NCBI GenBank assembly: GCA_021904315.1 | Contig: CM038921.1 | Coordinates: 17,582,590 to 17,646,589 of the forward strand | Length of the DNA: 64,000 bases | Direction: 5' to 3' | From: Sphagnum magellanicum | Lineage: Eukaryota; Streptophyta; Sphagnopsida; Sphagnales; Sphagnaceae | Shown: in pieces, positions 51,416 through 63,000 of the stretch | How the letters are laid out: each line of letters starts with the position of its first letter | Numbering within the stretch: the stretch's first letter is position 1 | The notes under the pieces: generated by a model | The model's database searches: none | The model's input: the letters and a program-made list of their open reading frames with translations, nothing else | What the model was told of the DNA's origin: nothing | Program-made: the position numbers and the translations under genes

Positions 51416-52330
51416 TTAATTACAAATAAATATATAATTTCCTTGTCCAAACCTCTGGACTCGAGGTTGATAACCACTTCCATGGATAGTGGTATAATGT
51501 AGTGTATCTCGATGTTGGGCAATTGCCAAATTTTTCGTAGCCATAGGCATCACACATTGGAATAAATATAGCCATTGTTCACATGCTTGAAACCACACTA
51601 AAGGATCATCCAAACTCACCACTACCATAACATCACATCGAATGGAAGTTGGTAGCTCAGGATGACAACTAAATAACAAAAAATATGGTGAAAATGATGC
51701 AAGGGAAGCTTGTTGATTAAACCTATATCCCATGGTTAACCATAATAAATGTAGGTCCCAATCCTTAATATGACATTTTTGGAAACCATATTTACGTTTT
51801 CTTTGCTTCATTGTTTATAACATGCATTTCGCTAACCTATCTACCTCATGATGGTCTCGTGAAGTAATATAATGATCAATCAATGCCTTTTCACACAACT
51901 CTTTAAAATCCCCATAGAATTTCATACCTTGGTCAATAAGAACTTCGACTATAGCACCAAACCTATTGAACTCTTTATCCAAAAATGCATATGCAGCTCC
52001 CTCATTGCTATGATATGGCAATAACACCAATTCCAACCGCTTGGAAAAATGTTCTATCATAACCAAAACATATCAATTTTGTTGAGGTGTCAAATTCAAT
52101 GGGCCGATAAAATCCAAACTCCATTGATAACCTAGCCCCATAATCAACAAAAGGCTATAATTAATGTGTAGGTGCATTAAATGATGCACGAACTTGGTCA
52201 CACACCATACATCGAAAAACAAATTGTTAAACTTGCAGTTGCATCCTTCACCACCAATATTGTGTCTAAAACAAACTATGTGTGCATCAAATCCCAAAAT
52301 GACCCAACTTTTCATTGAACATGCCATACA
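51416..52330 (-). pseudogene. Ty3/gypsy integrase
   Basis: Zinc-binding end remnant (CMVCDQV in a second frame near 52200), then MGLGYQWSLDFIGPLNLTP (first catalytic Asp), MVMIEHFSKRLELVLLP, VLIDQGMKFYGDF (second Asp) and TSRDHHEVDRLA (Glu). The C-terminal part is DWDLHLLWLTMGYRFNQQAS, SPYFLLFSCHPELPTSIR and AIAQHRDTLHY. The DDE order is complete, but the frame is broken between 52073 and 52066 and at 51815. Confidence 0.85.
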
Positions 52331-52714
52331 AGGCCCTCACATTGTTTTGGGTGAAATATTACACGTACTCATCCATCTATCCACACTCACAGTAAGGAAT
52401 TGCTTTCCCATTTGAATTGTTTGGCCTTGTGCACAACTTGGTTTCAATCCTTAAGTGTGTCAATCTAATTGAAACTTCAACTCCTTATAGATATTCAATA
52501 ATAGGTGCATTCTCATGGATTTTTAGGGCACCATTGCCTTCAAACTCAATATCCTGATCATCATGGGAATCACCATTATCCCCATTAGTTTAAGGTACAT
52601 CCCCAAAACACCCCAATAAAGTACAAATATATGTTGTGAACAACATGCCATCCTGGTATTATCTCCAAATCCACATCACCATGCTAACAAGCCCCAATGG
52701 TATCTTTTTTGTTG

Positions 52715-53150
52715 GAATTTGGGTTTCGATTCAATCCATCAACATTTGGGTTAACCTTACCAACCTTATGAACAATGTGAAAATCATATTCCTACAGGAC
52801 AAATGCCCAATGCACCAACTTTCATGTGAATCAATTTGATTCCATCAGGAATTTCAGAAGCTGGTGGTTTGTAACCAAAGTGAATGGGCTATCATAAAAA
52901 TAACATTAGAATGAATAAACTACCCAAACAACTACAAGGCACTCCTTCTCATACGAAATGTACTTGGCTGTCATTATATTGTTGAATCAATTAGCATATG
53001 CCGCCACAAACTCCCAACCATCATCGTCAAATTGGGTAAGCACAGCTCCCAACCCTAAAATACTCCAATTAGTGTGTAATTGGAATAATCATCTTCAAAT
53101 GGGTCACCTCAAAATGGGGGCTTATGAAAGTCTGGCTTTCAATTCTTGAA
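52715..53150 (-). pseudogene. Retrotransposon RNase H
   Basis: The minus strand reads LQLHTNWSILGLGAVLTQFD, EFVAAYAN, AKYISYEKECLVVVW, SPFTLVTNHQLLKFLM and DFHIVHKVGKVNPNVDGLNR with stops between. This is the typical Ty3/gypsy RNase H order (first acidic residue changed to Asn, VTDHQPL changed to VTNHQLL). Confidence 0.8.
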
Positions 53151-53199
53151 AGGCTTACTTTTATGGCTCATCCTAAATGAACATTTGGTCAATCTGTGT

Positions 53200-54060
53200 T
53201 AATCGGGTTAAAGGTTTGGCTATGCTACTAAAGCCTTTCACAAACCTCCAATAGTAATTACATGAGCCTAGAATAATATGTAACAAACTAACATTTGTTA
53301 GTTGGGGAATTTATGAAATGGCCTCAACCTTGGCCTTCTAAACCCCTAATCCACCTAGATAAATCATGTGACCCAAACACTCCACCTAAATATGAAAGAA
53401 CCTGCACTTGCCTTGATAAAGCTTAAGGTTATGTTTTTAAAGTCTTCCAAACACCTCCTATAAATGGTGCATACGATTTCTTGGAGTCATGTTTAAAACA
53501 ATGATGTTATCAATGTAGCATTTGGCAAACCCAAGACCCATGAACATTCAATCCATGACCCTTTGAAATTTTGCAAAGGCATTCTTCAAACCGAATGGCA
53601 AAAACTTCCATTGGTAGAAATAATCGTTCCCATAAGGATCAATTCACTAAATGTTGTCTCAATTTTATCACCCTCCTTCAATGGCAATTGATGGTAGTTA
53701 AGCCTTAAGTCCAAGGTATTAAAAACCTTGGCTTGAGCAAATGCATCAAAGATTTCTTCCGGTAGGGGCACAACATATTTGTCTGGATGAGTCTGTTTAT
53801 TCACCAAACTATAATCCCCACACATGCAACGTTTATTCCAATCACCAAAAATGTCCTTCTTGCCTAACATTATTGTTGCCAAAGCATATTTACCCCTAAA
53901 CCAACATCTAATTACAACTTTGTTGTTTGAGCTTGAACCAAAGCTCTCTCCACCTCACTAAACCTATAAGGTCACCTAAAGATTGGATTATCATCCTCCA
54001 ATATGGTTTAGACCTCTTGTCCTTTTAACTGACCCAATTCCTTCAAATTGAAATAAAAAC
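53200..54060 (-). pseudogene. Ty3/gypsy reverse transcriptase
   Basis: The minus strand reads GQLKGQEV, DDNPIFR, stop, PYRFSEVERA, KKDIFGDWNKRCMCGDYSLV, VPLPEEIFDAFAQAKVFNTL, DLRLNYHQLPLKEGD, FYQWKFLPFGLKNAFAKFQR, then CYIDNIIV, which stands where YxDD is expected (YIDN, so the catalytic pair is damaged). Several stops and frame changes. Confidence 0.85.
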
Positions 54061-54479
54061 ATCCAATGAAATATCTTAATAATTGTCATGTTCCATGCAC
54101 CTCACCTCTTGTAACTGTTGGGCCAATTTTTAGGTCCCATGTTTCTGCAATCATTTATACCTTGGGTTGAGATGATGGAATGTTCCCAACACCTACGGTT
54201 AAAGGCATGGCCTATGATTGCTATGCAAAATGCAAGGAGGTGCCACCATCTCTTAGTGACCCCCACATTATCAATTTCTTGTTCCACACCCATAAATCTC
54301 CCTTGGCATCCCTATTCCCACAATTGCCAAAGATGTATTTGTCATGTTGTAACATCACACCCCCCCTTACACTGACATAACTAACCCAACAAGAGGTGCA
54401 ACAAATAAAAAATGGGGTGGAATGGGTGGGTGTAAATGGGCAAAATGTATTTGTTTTACTAAGACCAAAGTGAAAATCC

Positions 54480-55440
54480 ATGTGAGGTAATTGAAATCCA
54501 TAACTTACCCCAAAATCCACCTATGGGTTCCTTTGGAAATGCCTTGCACAACTATGGTGCTAGTGTGGAACCCCATGGCTTGTTCCTTTTCATCTATAGT
54601 GGGTTCTTCAAAATTGGATGAATGGGAATCCCAAATCATCCTTAAGCCCCCATTCTAAATGCATGAGAATGTGAAAAATTCAATAATGTTAGTAAGGCTA
54701 CCTGTGGAAGGCCAATCCTATTGACCATAACTAAAGGTGGTTGGTCATCATGACAAACTGTGAAAGAATGGCATTTGGGATCTCAGATGTCATCCACCAA
54801 GCATGTAGGTGACCTAAAAATGAATTGGTATGCTCGTTGGATCACCTTTGGTGGTGTTATGTTAGTCTAAATCCATCAAAATTGATGAGTTCGTGAACCA
54901 ATTGAAGTAGCATCCACCTCCATTGGCTTGTTGATCCAAGCCCTAATCTATTACTAACTAGCCAAAACAATTGGCTAAGAATCCCCCTATGGTGGGACAT
55001 TTTTCGAAAAAATATACACATGGGTGCATTTGTGTATGTTGCAAATATTGCAAAACACAAATCAATTCCCAAAATAAACCTAAGCTAGGATTTGAAAGTC
55101 CTTGGTCCATACCCGCCTATGAAAGACTTTGGCACGACCATCTTGAAATGACCAACTCAATTGGCCCAACCTTGATCAAATTTGGCACCCCCAGCAAGGT
55201 GATGTTGCCTGATAGGGAACGTTGATAACCTTTTATAGTTGATGTTGATAAAAAGTTGGAATACCTTTGTTGCAATGTCATGACATGTCGCATGGAGGTT
55301 TGTTTAGCTTGTGGATCCTTTTCCACATTATGGTATCTTTGAACCAAAATGTCATATTATATAACTATAATTAATTTAAAATTAATGCCTCCAAACAACT
55401 CAAGTAGATATATCCCATCCTTGGGAATATCCCATTGAAT
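54480..55440 (-). pseudogene. C5-cytosine DNA methyltransferase-like domain in the gypsy polyprotein
   Basis: Minus strand, one frame from 55440 to about 54960: GIYLLELFGGIN (motif I, SAM binding, 55413-55381), VQRYHNVEKDPQAKQTSMRH, VGPIELVISRWSCQSLS (motif IV; the usual Pro-Cys-Gln is Ser-Cys-Gln, Cys kept, 55137-55129), GLSNPSLGLFWELICVLQYL, and VYFFEKCP (motif VI, usually ENV). After a frameshift near 54940 it continues with VDATSIGSRTHQF, WI, TNITPPKVIQRAYQF, and the C-terminal EEPTIDEKEQAMGF and GTHRWILG. Order and spacing fit a C5-MTase; the GL..P...LFWELI part is reminiscent of DNMT3/DRM-type enzymes. Stops at 55359-55357 and 55119-55117, plus the frameshift, make it inactive. Confidence 0.7.
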
Positions 55441-55499
55441 ATTTTGGTATACAATGGGTTCAACCTAAAGGTCCATTACCAACGTTCACAAGTGATTGT

Positions 55500-56500
55500 G
55501 GGCTTGGTGATGACAGAGTGTGTCAAGTTTAATGAATATAATGATTGGCTGATGTTTGGAATTCAATCAATGTACCTCATTGTGGCTTGGGATCCAATGG
55601 AGATGTTGGAATGATTGGCATCCCCTCTGGCCCTAACATCGTCAATTCACCATTTGAAGGTGCATCCTAGTCATGGATGTTGCCATCGATAGTAACTTTC
55701 CCAACATCAATGGTCGAGCACCAACAACACCCTATCAAGTTGATACTAATGAGCTGATGCCCCTTTTAACTGAAAAGCTCCTTCCTCATTATGCAAAAAC
55801 ATAACACTAGGAATAACATTGACCCAATCAATGGCTAGTCGCATTAGAAGGTCATGAAGTTTGGCCACATGCACCTGCCAAGATTTAGGTTGAACCTTGG
55901 AAACCTCCATGGTGCAATTAACCTCATAAACTAGATGGGGAACTATAGGAGGTACAAAAACATCCTCCAACCTAAACATCAAATTTCAGGTCCCGCCATT
56001 TTCACATAATGTGGCCATGCCAAGCAAAACACAACTATTGGTTGAATACCTAAAATGGCCATTGTCTCAATAAAAAACAATTGTGCTTGACACAATGCTT
56101 CAACTACCCCCGTTAAACTTGTGGGTGCCTTGGGCTTAGAAATAGAACTAGGTGCCTTTCTTGGTACCCCATCAAAAGTTAACACCCCCATTAGATTGGG
56201 AATGGTGTTTGTGAACCTAAATGACTTTGGGAGCCACACCTAACACTAAGCTTCATCACGTTGAGGATCTAATCTCTCATCAACACCTTATGGTTCTGGC
56301 ACACAACCATTAACCCTTATCATTAATGGAACTGTGGAAATCATGTTATGATTTCCATCATATGTTGCCCATAACCCATGATCTTCTAACATATGTGGCA
56401 TACTTTCATTTAGTGCCACCGGTTTTGAAAAATTAACTACACAAAATAATCATGGATTAACATCTAAACCATATGATTGGACATTTTTTCAATCCTTGGC
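55500..56500 (-). pseudogene. Gypsy region between gag and the methyltransferase, unassigned
   Basis: Minus frames 55979-56239 and 55746-55982 are open and abut. Words include VVEALCQAQLFFIETMAILG and KSWQVHVAKLHDLLMRLAID. An aspartic protease would be expected here, but I could not see a DTG/DSG motif. Confidence 0.4.
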
Positions 56501-58140
56501 CTTCCTTGACCTAAATGCAGTAGATTTCACTTGGGCCACCATGCTTGTGATTAGGCCTCCAACCATGCAAACCTAGCCTCCATGGTGTTGGGTTAGCCTT
56601 GAACTAACTTGGTGGTCGACCTTTTATTGGCCACACCTTTCCCATTTTACATTAGTAGAAATTAGCCAAAATGTAATCACTCTATTTGCGACTACATGTG
56701 ACTATTAGTTATTTGCAACTACATCTAGAAATTTTTACAATTATTTCTTGTGTTGGTCATATTTGTGACTACAATACAACTAGTTTGCGACTATTTTGAT
56801 GTTCATCTTTACATGTGAATAACAATTTATGTCCCATTAATTACAAACATGACCAATTTAGTTGTAACCCTATGAATATACAAAGGTGTATTTTATAAAT
56901 TCTAAGCAATATAGTTGGATGTATTAAGATTTATAAATGTATATTTCGAATGCATATGAACAACCATATTGCATGTGTATTCAAGTATTATTATTAGCAT
57001 AAATGGCCTCGATATTATAGTTACATTAATTAATGTATATTTTGAATATATTAAAATTTTATGTAAGATATTTACCAAATATATGGTGCCCATATTACAA
57101 GTTTGTCCACACCATCTTATTATACTTCTTAAAATTATTACAAATGACATTTATTATTATTATTATTATTATATGTATTTATATTAATTACATGTAATAA
57201 AAAATGAAATTTAAAAATTATCTTTGATCAATTTTTTAAATAATAAATTTTTACTACATAATGATCATAATGATGATGATATTAGAATAATAGCAAAAAT
57301 AATTACATAATTACTGAATAACTACTAAAAATCTAATATATCATATTATCAAATGACTAATGTACTTATTAAGAATTAATTTTTTATTTATTCAAAACCA
57401 AAAAAATTATTATAATAAATCATAATATCTCTAACAAGTGACATAATCATATATAATAATAATAATAATAAAATAACTAACCTAGGCTAGCTACAAATTA
57501 CATTATTATTATTATAAATAATCAATTATGAAATATTACTATATAATAATAATTATCAAGAAATATTAATATCTAGTTTTAAGTTTTTATATTTCAAATT
57601 TATAATTAATATTTATTAACTATGAATTAATAAATGATTATAATAAATTACTGATATTATTATTATTATTATATTTTATAATAATTAATGATTTTAAAAA
57701 AAGGAAACATACATTTATTAAAAATATAAAATATTTATTGTAATAGTTCATAAATAGTTATAATGAGTGAATTAATAATATGAATAAAAATAAAATAGTT
57801 AACCTTGGCTATTAACTAGCTACAATAATAATTGAGTTAATGTTATTTTTACTATTAAATATTTAAATTTAAATTTATTATTAACTATAAAAATGAAAAT
57901 AATTGTGGGAATAATTATAATAAAATATTTAGCCTTGGCTAGGTTTTAATCATATTATTAAATTAAAAACAGTAGTACTCAAATTTTATAATTAATAGTT
58001 AATAATTAATAATTACTGATTATTTCAGTTATTATATTAATTTATTTTCTTAAAATAATATTTAATTAGTTATTAATAATTAGCTAATTATTAGTTAATT
58101 AAATTGGTTGATAGATCATTAAAGTTAATATATAATTAAA

Positions 58141-58180
<40 letters not shown>

Positions 58181-58445
58181 GATCTAAATAATATATTAAA
58201 TAATATTCAATGAAAATTAATAATATAATTAATTGAATAATCATAATATATTGATGATAATTACTATAAATAATTAGTTAATTTCTAGTTTAGTTGTTAG
58301 TTAATAAATTGGCAAGTTTATTAATTAATTTGTCTATATTTTATCCATCCAGTAATTAGTAATTCTATTAATTAATTAGTTGATTAATTAGTGTATTAGT
58401 TAATTAATTAATTAACTAATTAGTTGTCACTTACCTATTTAATTA

Positions 58446-58600
58446 TATTCTTTTCAAGATGAAAATGAAAGCTAAAACATATGGGATAAACTTTTTAGTT
58501 GTAAGTATTTTGTAAATAAACATTTTTAGTCACAAATGACGTACAATTTTAAAAAATTATCCCATATGTTTTGGTTTTCATTCTCATTGAAAAGTATATA
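58446..58600. repeat. Long imperfect hairpin inside the CACTA element
   Basis: The left arm TTTTCAAGATGAAAATGAAAGCTAAAACATATGGGATAA (58451-58489) pairs with the inverted right arm (about 58558-58596) with few mismatches, leaving a loop of ~65-70 bases. It could fold as a small-RNA precursor-like stem or be a residual foldback insertion. Confidence 0.65.
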
Positions 58601-58729
58601 AACAATGTGTTTTGTCTTACAATTTCATATTTAAAAACATGGGCACATGGGATGAATCAATAAAAACAACTTAACTCGAAATTAAATAAAAATATTCATG
58701 TACTTACACCTAACTACTTACTTCCTTAA

Positions 58730-58860
58730 CTTACTTACCTAGGTAGGTATTTGGCCTAGTTAAGTAAATAGATACTATCTAGAAAGGTGTTTAACTTAAA
58801 TGGGTAGGTAGGTATATACGTAGGTAGGTACCTAGTTCAACCTACATACTTAAATATTGA
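58730..58860. repeat. GGTA/TACC tetranucleotide-rich block
   Basis: Reiterated ACTTACTTACCTAGGTAGGTA, GGTAGGTAGGTATATACGTAGGTAGGTACC; the sequence is close to self-complementary. A related block lies in the other CACTA element (48535-48590). Confidence 0.55.
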
Positions 58861-59159
58861 TTTAAATTTAATTAGGACAAATTCAATTAATATGCCACCT
58901 TGTAAATTTCTATTGCACAACGTGTCACAATCTAAACCATCCAAACATTAAAATAAATGTTTTAGATTATTTCAATCATAAAAAAATATTTTTAATTACT
59001 AAAAGTTGGGGCACATGGCAACACATAACTTATTCTCATTGTTCACCAAAAAAGTCACATCCTAGTTGCAAGCGGTAATACATATATGACCAATCAAATG
59101 ATGAAAGTGTATTTTGTTCATTTTCTACTAGTGTTAGCCCTTCCCAAAAGTTTCGCCCT

Positions 59160-59420
59160 TATTAACATTAGTGTTTTATGATTGGCCCTACCTTAACTAT
59201 GGGTGAAATGTTAAACAATGATTGGCATCATGCCCATATGCATTACAATGGGTATATCCTTGATTGCCATTAAGGTTGGAAGTTGTGGCATGTGGTGGAT
59301 TGGGACAATCTTTCTTTTTATGAAGCCCATCACATTTGTTTTTTCCATGTTGTTTCGTTGAATAGGATGTGAAACCACCACTTGAATCGAGTTTGGGCCC
59401 TTTGGCCTTTGGTGGTGTAA
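59160..59420 (-). pseudogene. Gag nucleocapsid zinc knuckles
   Basis: The minus strand reads KQHGKNKCDGLHKKKDC, then GYTHCNAYGHDANHC. The second is CxxCxxxxHxxxxC with one Cys changed (CNAYGHDANHC). This marks the end of a retrotransposon gag. Confidence 0.7.
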
Positions 59421-59649
59421 CTTTGGTTAGATGATCGTGTAATTGTTGACCTGATGGTGCTAGCGAATTCCTGGGTTTTTAATATATTAAACTCAAGGGT
59501 GATGATTCATTCTTCCACCATGTTCATTTCAATTTTTGCTAACAATTGAAACACATTAGCCAAAGTGGGTTGGGCAAATTGCAATAAAATGGCATTTCAT
59601 ACTTGACACCTAAGTTTTTCATCTAGGATCCCATACTAAAACTAAACTA

Positions 59650-60310
59650 CTTGGGCTTCTATGACACCTTATGTCACCATGATCAACTTACGCATCCATG
59701 CATAGGCCTTTCGTATACTCTCATAAGGCTTATGTTGGAAATCTTAGAAACTCCACAACTTTTCTGCCTTAACCCCTTGGTAATTCTATTGCAATTCATG
59801 GAAAAATTCCACAACAAGGTTAAATGTGGGCAATGGACCCCCTGTACTAGTGGATGCCTTCGCACGACCACCTTTGGTAATTCCACGACTTCTAGTGGTT
59901 CCAACACTTTTGGTGGTTCCATTACCATTGGTGCTTCCGCTTCCATTTGTTGAACTAATGTTAAGAATTACCATTGCACCATTTGGGGCCACAATTCCCC
60001 TAGTGATAAAAACATAATTGGAACATTAATATAATCACCATTCCTCAATTTGAATTTCATGGGCATGCCTGAATTCATGATAATCATCCATAGATAGCTT
60101 TTCCAAATGTTGAAACAAACTTTTCCATGCCATGAAGGGTGTGAACAATTAAAGATTACGCATTTGCTACATATCACACCATCTATCAAACTCTTGGATG
60201 AAATCATCTATCTCAATATTGGTGTCAATTGCCCCTAAATATCAACAAGCCCTTTGGTGGCTCCATACATGTCATCCATGTCCCACAAATGTGGTGTGGT
60301 AGTCAAACTT
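59650..60310 (-). pseudogene. Gypsy gag (capsid part) remnant
   Basis: Minus frames 59683-59946 and 59968-60207 are open. The first includes reiterated PPKVLEPLEVVELPKVV and a SISNISLMRVYERPMHGCV stretch. Position directly upstream of the zinc knuckles supports gag; motifs are weak. Confidence 0.45.
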
Positions 60311-60400
60311 GGTGGTAAACCTAAGTTTGAATTTTAAAAATCTACCCCAAATGTCGGTGAAGGTGATGTGAGTGGTCTGAATCACACCCCAAGCCTAGTG

Positions 60401-61027
60401 AAACCACTAATAATAATATCCCTATCCTTGAATTTTATGTCACCTTTGTGATGAACCCTAAACCCTAATTTGGATATCCTCCCTAAAATCCAATCACAAA
60501 ATAATGATACACCTATGATGGCTCAAACTAAATTTACAAGGATGTTGAACTTGTGTAACTTAACTAAACCCCAAAACATAAACCTCATAACATGAACCCA
60601 GGGATGTTGCACCTATATGGCTAACAAAAACATGTCACAAGGCCAATAAAATTAGAGCACATTGTGAACACAACAAGGTGATGTATTGGTCATCAACCCA
60701 TTTTCATCACAACAATAAACAATGGGACATCATGGTGATCAAATCTAGACATGTCCGCAATTGCACCTTCCAATACAACTTAAACCTCAATTAACAATTA
60801 ACATGTTTGGGTAAATTTGGAATCAAATAAGACCTATTTAGTGATCAAGGTTGGGTGGTGGCCTTGTCCCATGCATGACCATTAACCACACCAACCATAA
60901 CTTTCAGGTCTATTGCGACATTAATGACACATGTGGGAAGACACATAGCTTTTCATTTGGAATTTCACATTTAATAGTAAGCATGATTACCAAAAGGCCA
61001 ACCTAAGAACACGTGCTCACCTTTAGG
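60401..61027. other. AT-rich DNA upstream of the gypsy gag
   Basis: Should contain the 5' LTR and leader of the gypsy element, but no LTR pair or tRNA primer-binding site could be recognised. Confidence 0.35.
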
Positions 61028-61505
61028 TCATAGTTGAATGACACACACCTTGATTATCCCCTACCCCCTTGAAAACACATGACAACATGATTAACATGTT
61101 AATAGGTAAAAGGCATAACTTAACAAACACAAATGGAGATTCACAAATCATGCAACATAAATATCCACATTTGTGATTCCTACATAGGAATCATGACATG
61201 TATTCAAATCCTTTGCATTTGTTGATGGTGTGACACTCCACCCAGGTGTAGTTGAATAACACACACCTTGATTATCCCCTACCCCTTGAAAGCACATGAC
61301 AACTTGACCAACATGTTAATAGACAAAAGACATAACGTAACAAACACAAGTGGAGATGCACAAATCATGTAACACAAATATATACTTTTGTGATTCTTGC
61401 ATAGGAATCATGACAACTATTCAAATCTTTTGATCCTTGGAATCAGATTCCATCATGATATTCCTAGGCTTCCATCCTCATTGATGGTGTGACACTCCAC
61501 CTATA
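61028..61505. repeat. Two tandem ~220-250-bp copies
   Basis: Both copies run TAGTTGAAT(G/A)ACACACACCTTGATTATCCCC, CACATGACAAC.TGA, CATGTTAATAG, CAAATCATG.AACA and CATAGGAATCATGACA, and end GATGGTGTGACACTCCACC. The second has ~45 extra bases near its end. Confidence 0.8.
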
Positions 61506-62639
61506 AAGTCTAGAAAATAAAACTTACTAGCATAATGTTAGACCACCAAATGTCTGGTACGAATAAAGTTGGCCACAAATCACCTTACGCCTAAAATGAA
61601 CCTCCAAAACTTCCTATTTCCAAATGGTTAGAAAAATCTCATGATGGAAGTGTTATTTACAAGGAACTCATTAATGTAAAAAGCTTCAAATTCCACCTTC
61701 ATATATGTGAAAATTGAATTCCCAAAGATTGAATGGCAAATAATTCCACAAATGTCAAATCAACCTATGGCCTCCAAAACCTTTTGTTTCCAAAACTTTT
61801 GCAACTTCACATGCATGTAGTTGTCTTCTCCAAAAATTCTATAGTGATGACAATTTGTGCATTTGATTTCGTATGCAGAAAATAAAAATTTCCAAAGATA
61901 TTCAAAATGAAAATTGAAATTGAAAAATGAAAATGAATGAAAAATGAATTTTTTGTCTAGTGTTAGGGGTCAAATTGTTTGGTATATGCTCGTAGGTGGG
62001 TTGTTTGCTAATTATCCTACCCACACTATCATTAATGCCTACTTGCCCATTAGCTACCTATGATTAAATGGATGAAAGTTTCTTTTCATCTAAAATTTGG
62101 ATGAAATATTTCAAATGGATCAAAAAATCAAAATGATGGTAGGTTTCGATTAGTGTTGAAGTTGCGCCCTAAGTTCGAAAAATTAGAAAAAAATGAAAAA
62201 AATGAAACTTGGATTGGAACCACCTTGAACCCTTTTATCTTTGGTTAACCAAGGCATGTGAGCTTTCGCTCATGCCCAAACCTTGAGGGGGTGATGGAAA
62301 GAGCTTAACTCCAAAATATTTAAATATGACTCACCTGCAACGAATGGGAATTCAAGCCCAAAACATAGAAGTAATAAAAAACCATGAATCAAACAAAATT
62401 ACAAAACATAAAACAAACTTGCAAACATGAAAACACTATGCCTTGGAATGTAAAATCACCAAAAGTGATTTGAGATCACACAACTAAGGATTATATCCCA
62501 TGACAAAATATCTTGAACCTTGTTCACACCTGAACTGGTTCAAAATAAAACTAATCAATTTAACTAACCAAATTTATCTCTAATTAAGTGCGACTTAATT
62601 GAGTAGCTAACCTAACACACTTGGCACCTTCTTGAGTAA
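61506..62639. other. AT-rich DNA, no gene seen
   Basis: No gene or clear repeat boundaries. A run of AATTGAAATTGAAAAATGAAAATGAATG words lies at about 61905-61950. Confidence 0.4.
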
Positions 62640-63000
62640 AAGCATCCCCATAGGTGTTAATTAGTATGTGATCGTACACAGTAAAATTGATTGAAGAAAA
62701 GTCAAAACATGTCAATTTGGGTTATGAAAATGGTTTTGGTTCGACAAAATTGCATAGTTTATGATGGTTGGTAAAAGGCATAGAAAAGAGTGTATGAAAT
62801 ATGATTTGATTGTTATTCAATGTTTCTGATTGGCCCATCATAACGATTGGTCCAAGTGGTTTGCTATTAGAAATCCCCTACCTATTTATCATCCTAGTTT
62901 CATTTTATGGGTGGAGTTGCAAAAATATATATAATTGAACTTAGACGTGAAAAAACATTTTTGCAAGGTCACATAATTTCAACATTGTTGGAGATGTTCA
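62640..63000. mobile_element. Tourist-like MITE, uninterrupted relative of 34048-35613
   Basis: 361 bp. Ends AGCATCCCCATA and (inverted) GAACATCTCCAACA; interior as in the 34-kb copy (TATGTGATC.TACA, GATTGGCCCATCATAACGATTGGTCCAAGTGGTTTGCTAT). More diverged at the termini than the other copy. It serves as the empty site that reveals the insertion there. Confidence 0.7.

Larger units (their letters stand above)
56650..59133. mobile_element. Non-autonomous CACTA transposon (2.48 kb) inserted in the gypsy element
   Basis: The right end read inward is CACTAGTAGAAAATGAACAAAA; the left end is CATTAGTAGAAATTAGCCAAAA (CACTA with one transition). TTA lies outside both ends (56647-56649 and 59134-59136), the 3-bp target duplication of CACTA/EnSpm. 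Subterminal repeats TTTGCGACTA/TTTGTGACTACA/TTTGCAACTACA cluster at 56690-56800. The interior is extremely AT-rich with (ATT)n runs (57149-57170, 58143-58181) and no transposase. Removing it joins the gag zinc-knuckle part to the gag-pol remainder. Confidence 0.8.
51000..60400 (-). mobile_element. Decayed Ty3/gypsy retrotransposon carrying methyltransferase-like and PHD-like domains
   Basis: Domains in minus-strand order: gag (about 60310-59650), zinc knuckles (about 59400-59230), a poorly recognised gag-pro part (56500-55500), C5-methyltransferase-like domain (55440-54480), reverse transcriptase (54060-53200), RNase H (53150-52715), integrase (52330-51416) and a PHD-like finger (51216-51080). 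RT before integrase is the Ty3/gypsy order. Every domain has stops or frameshifts, so this copy is dead. The LTRs could not be delimited, so both outer coordinates are approximate. A CACTA element (56650-59133) is inserted between the zinc knuckles and the rest. Confidence 0.8.

Noticed and set aside
54118..54380. Plus-strand frames over the gypsy element
   Set aside because: Antisense to the minus-strand retrotransposon coding remnants.
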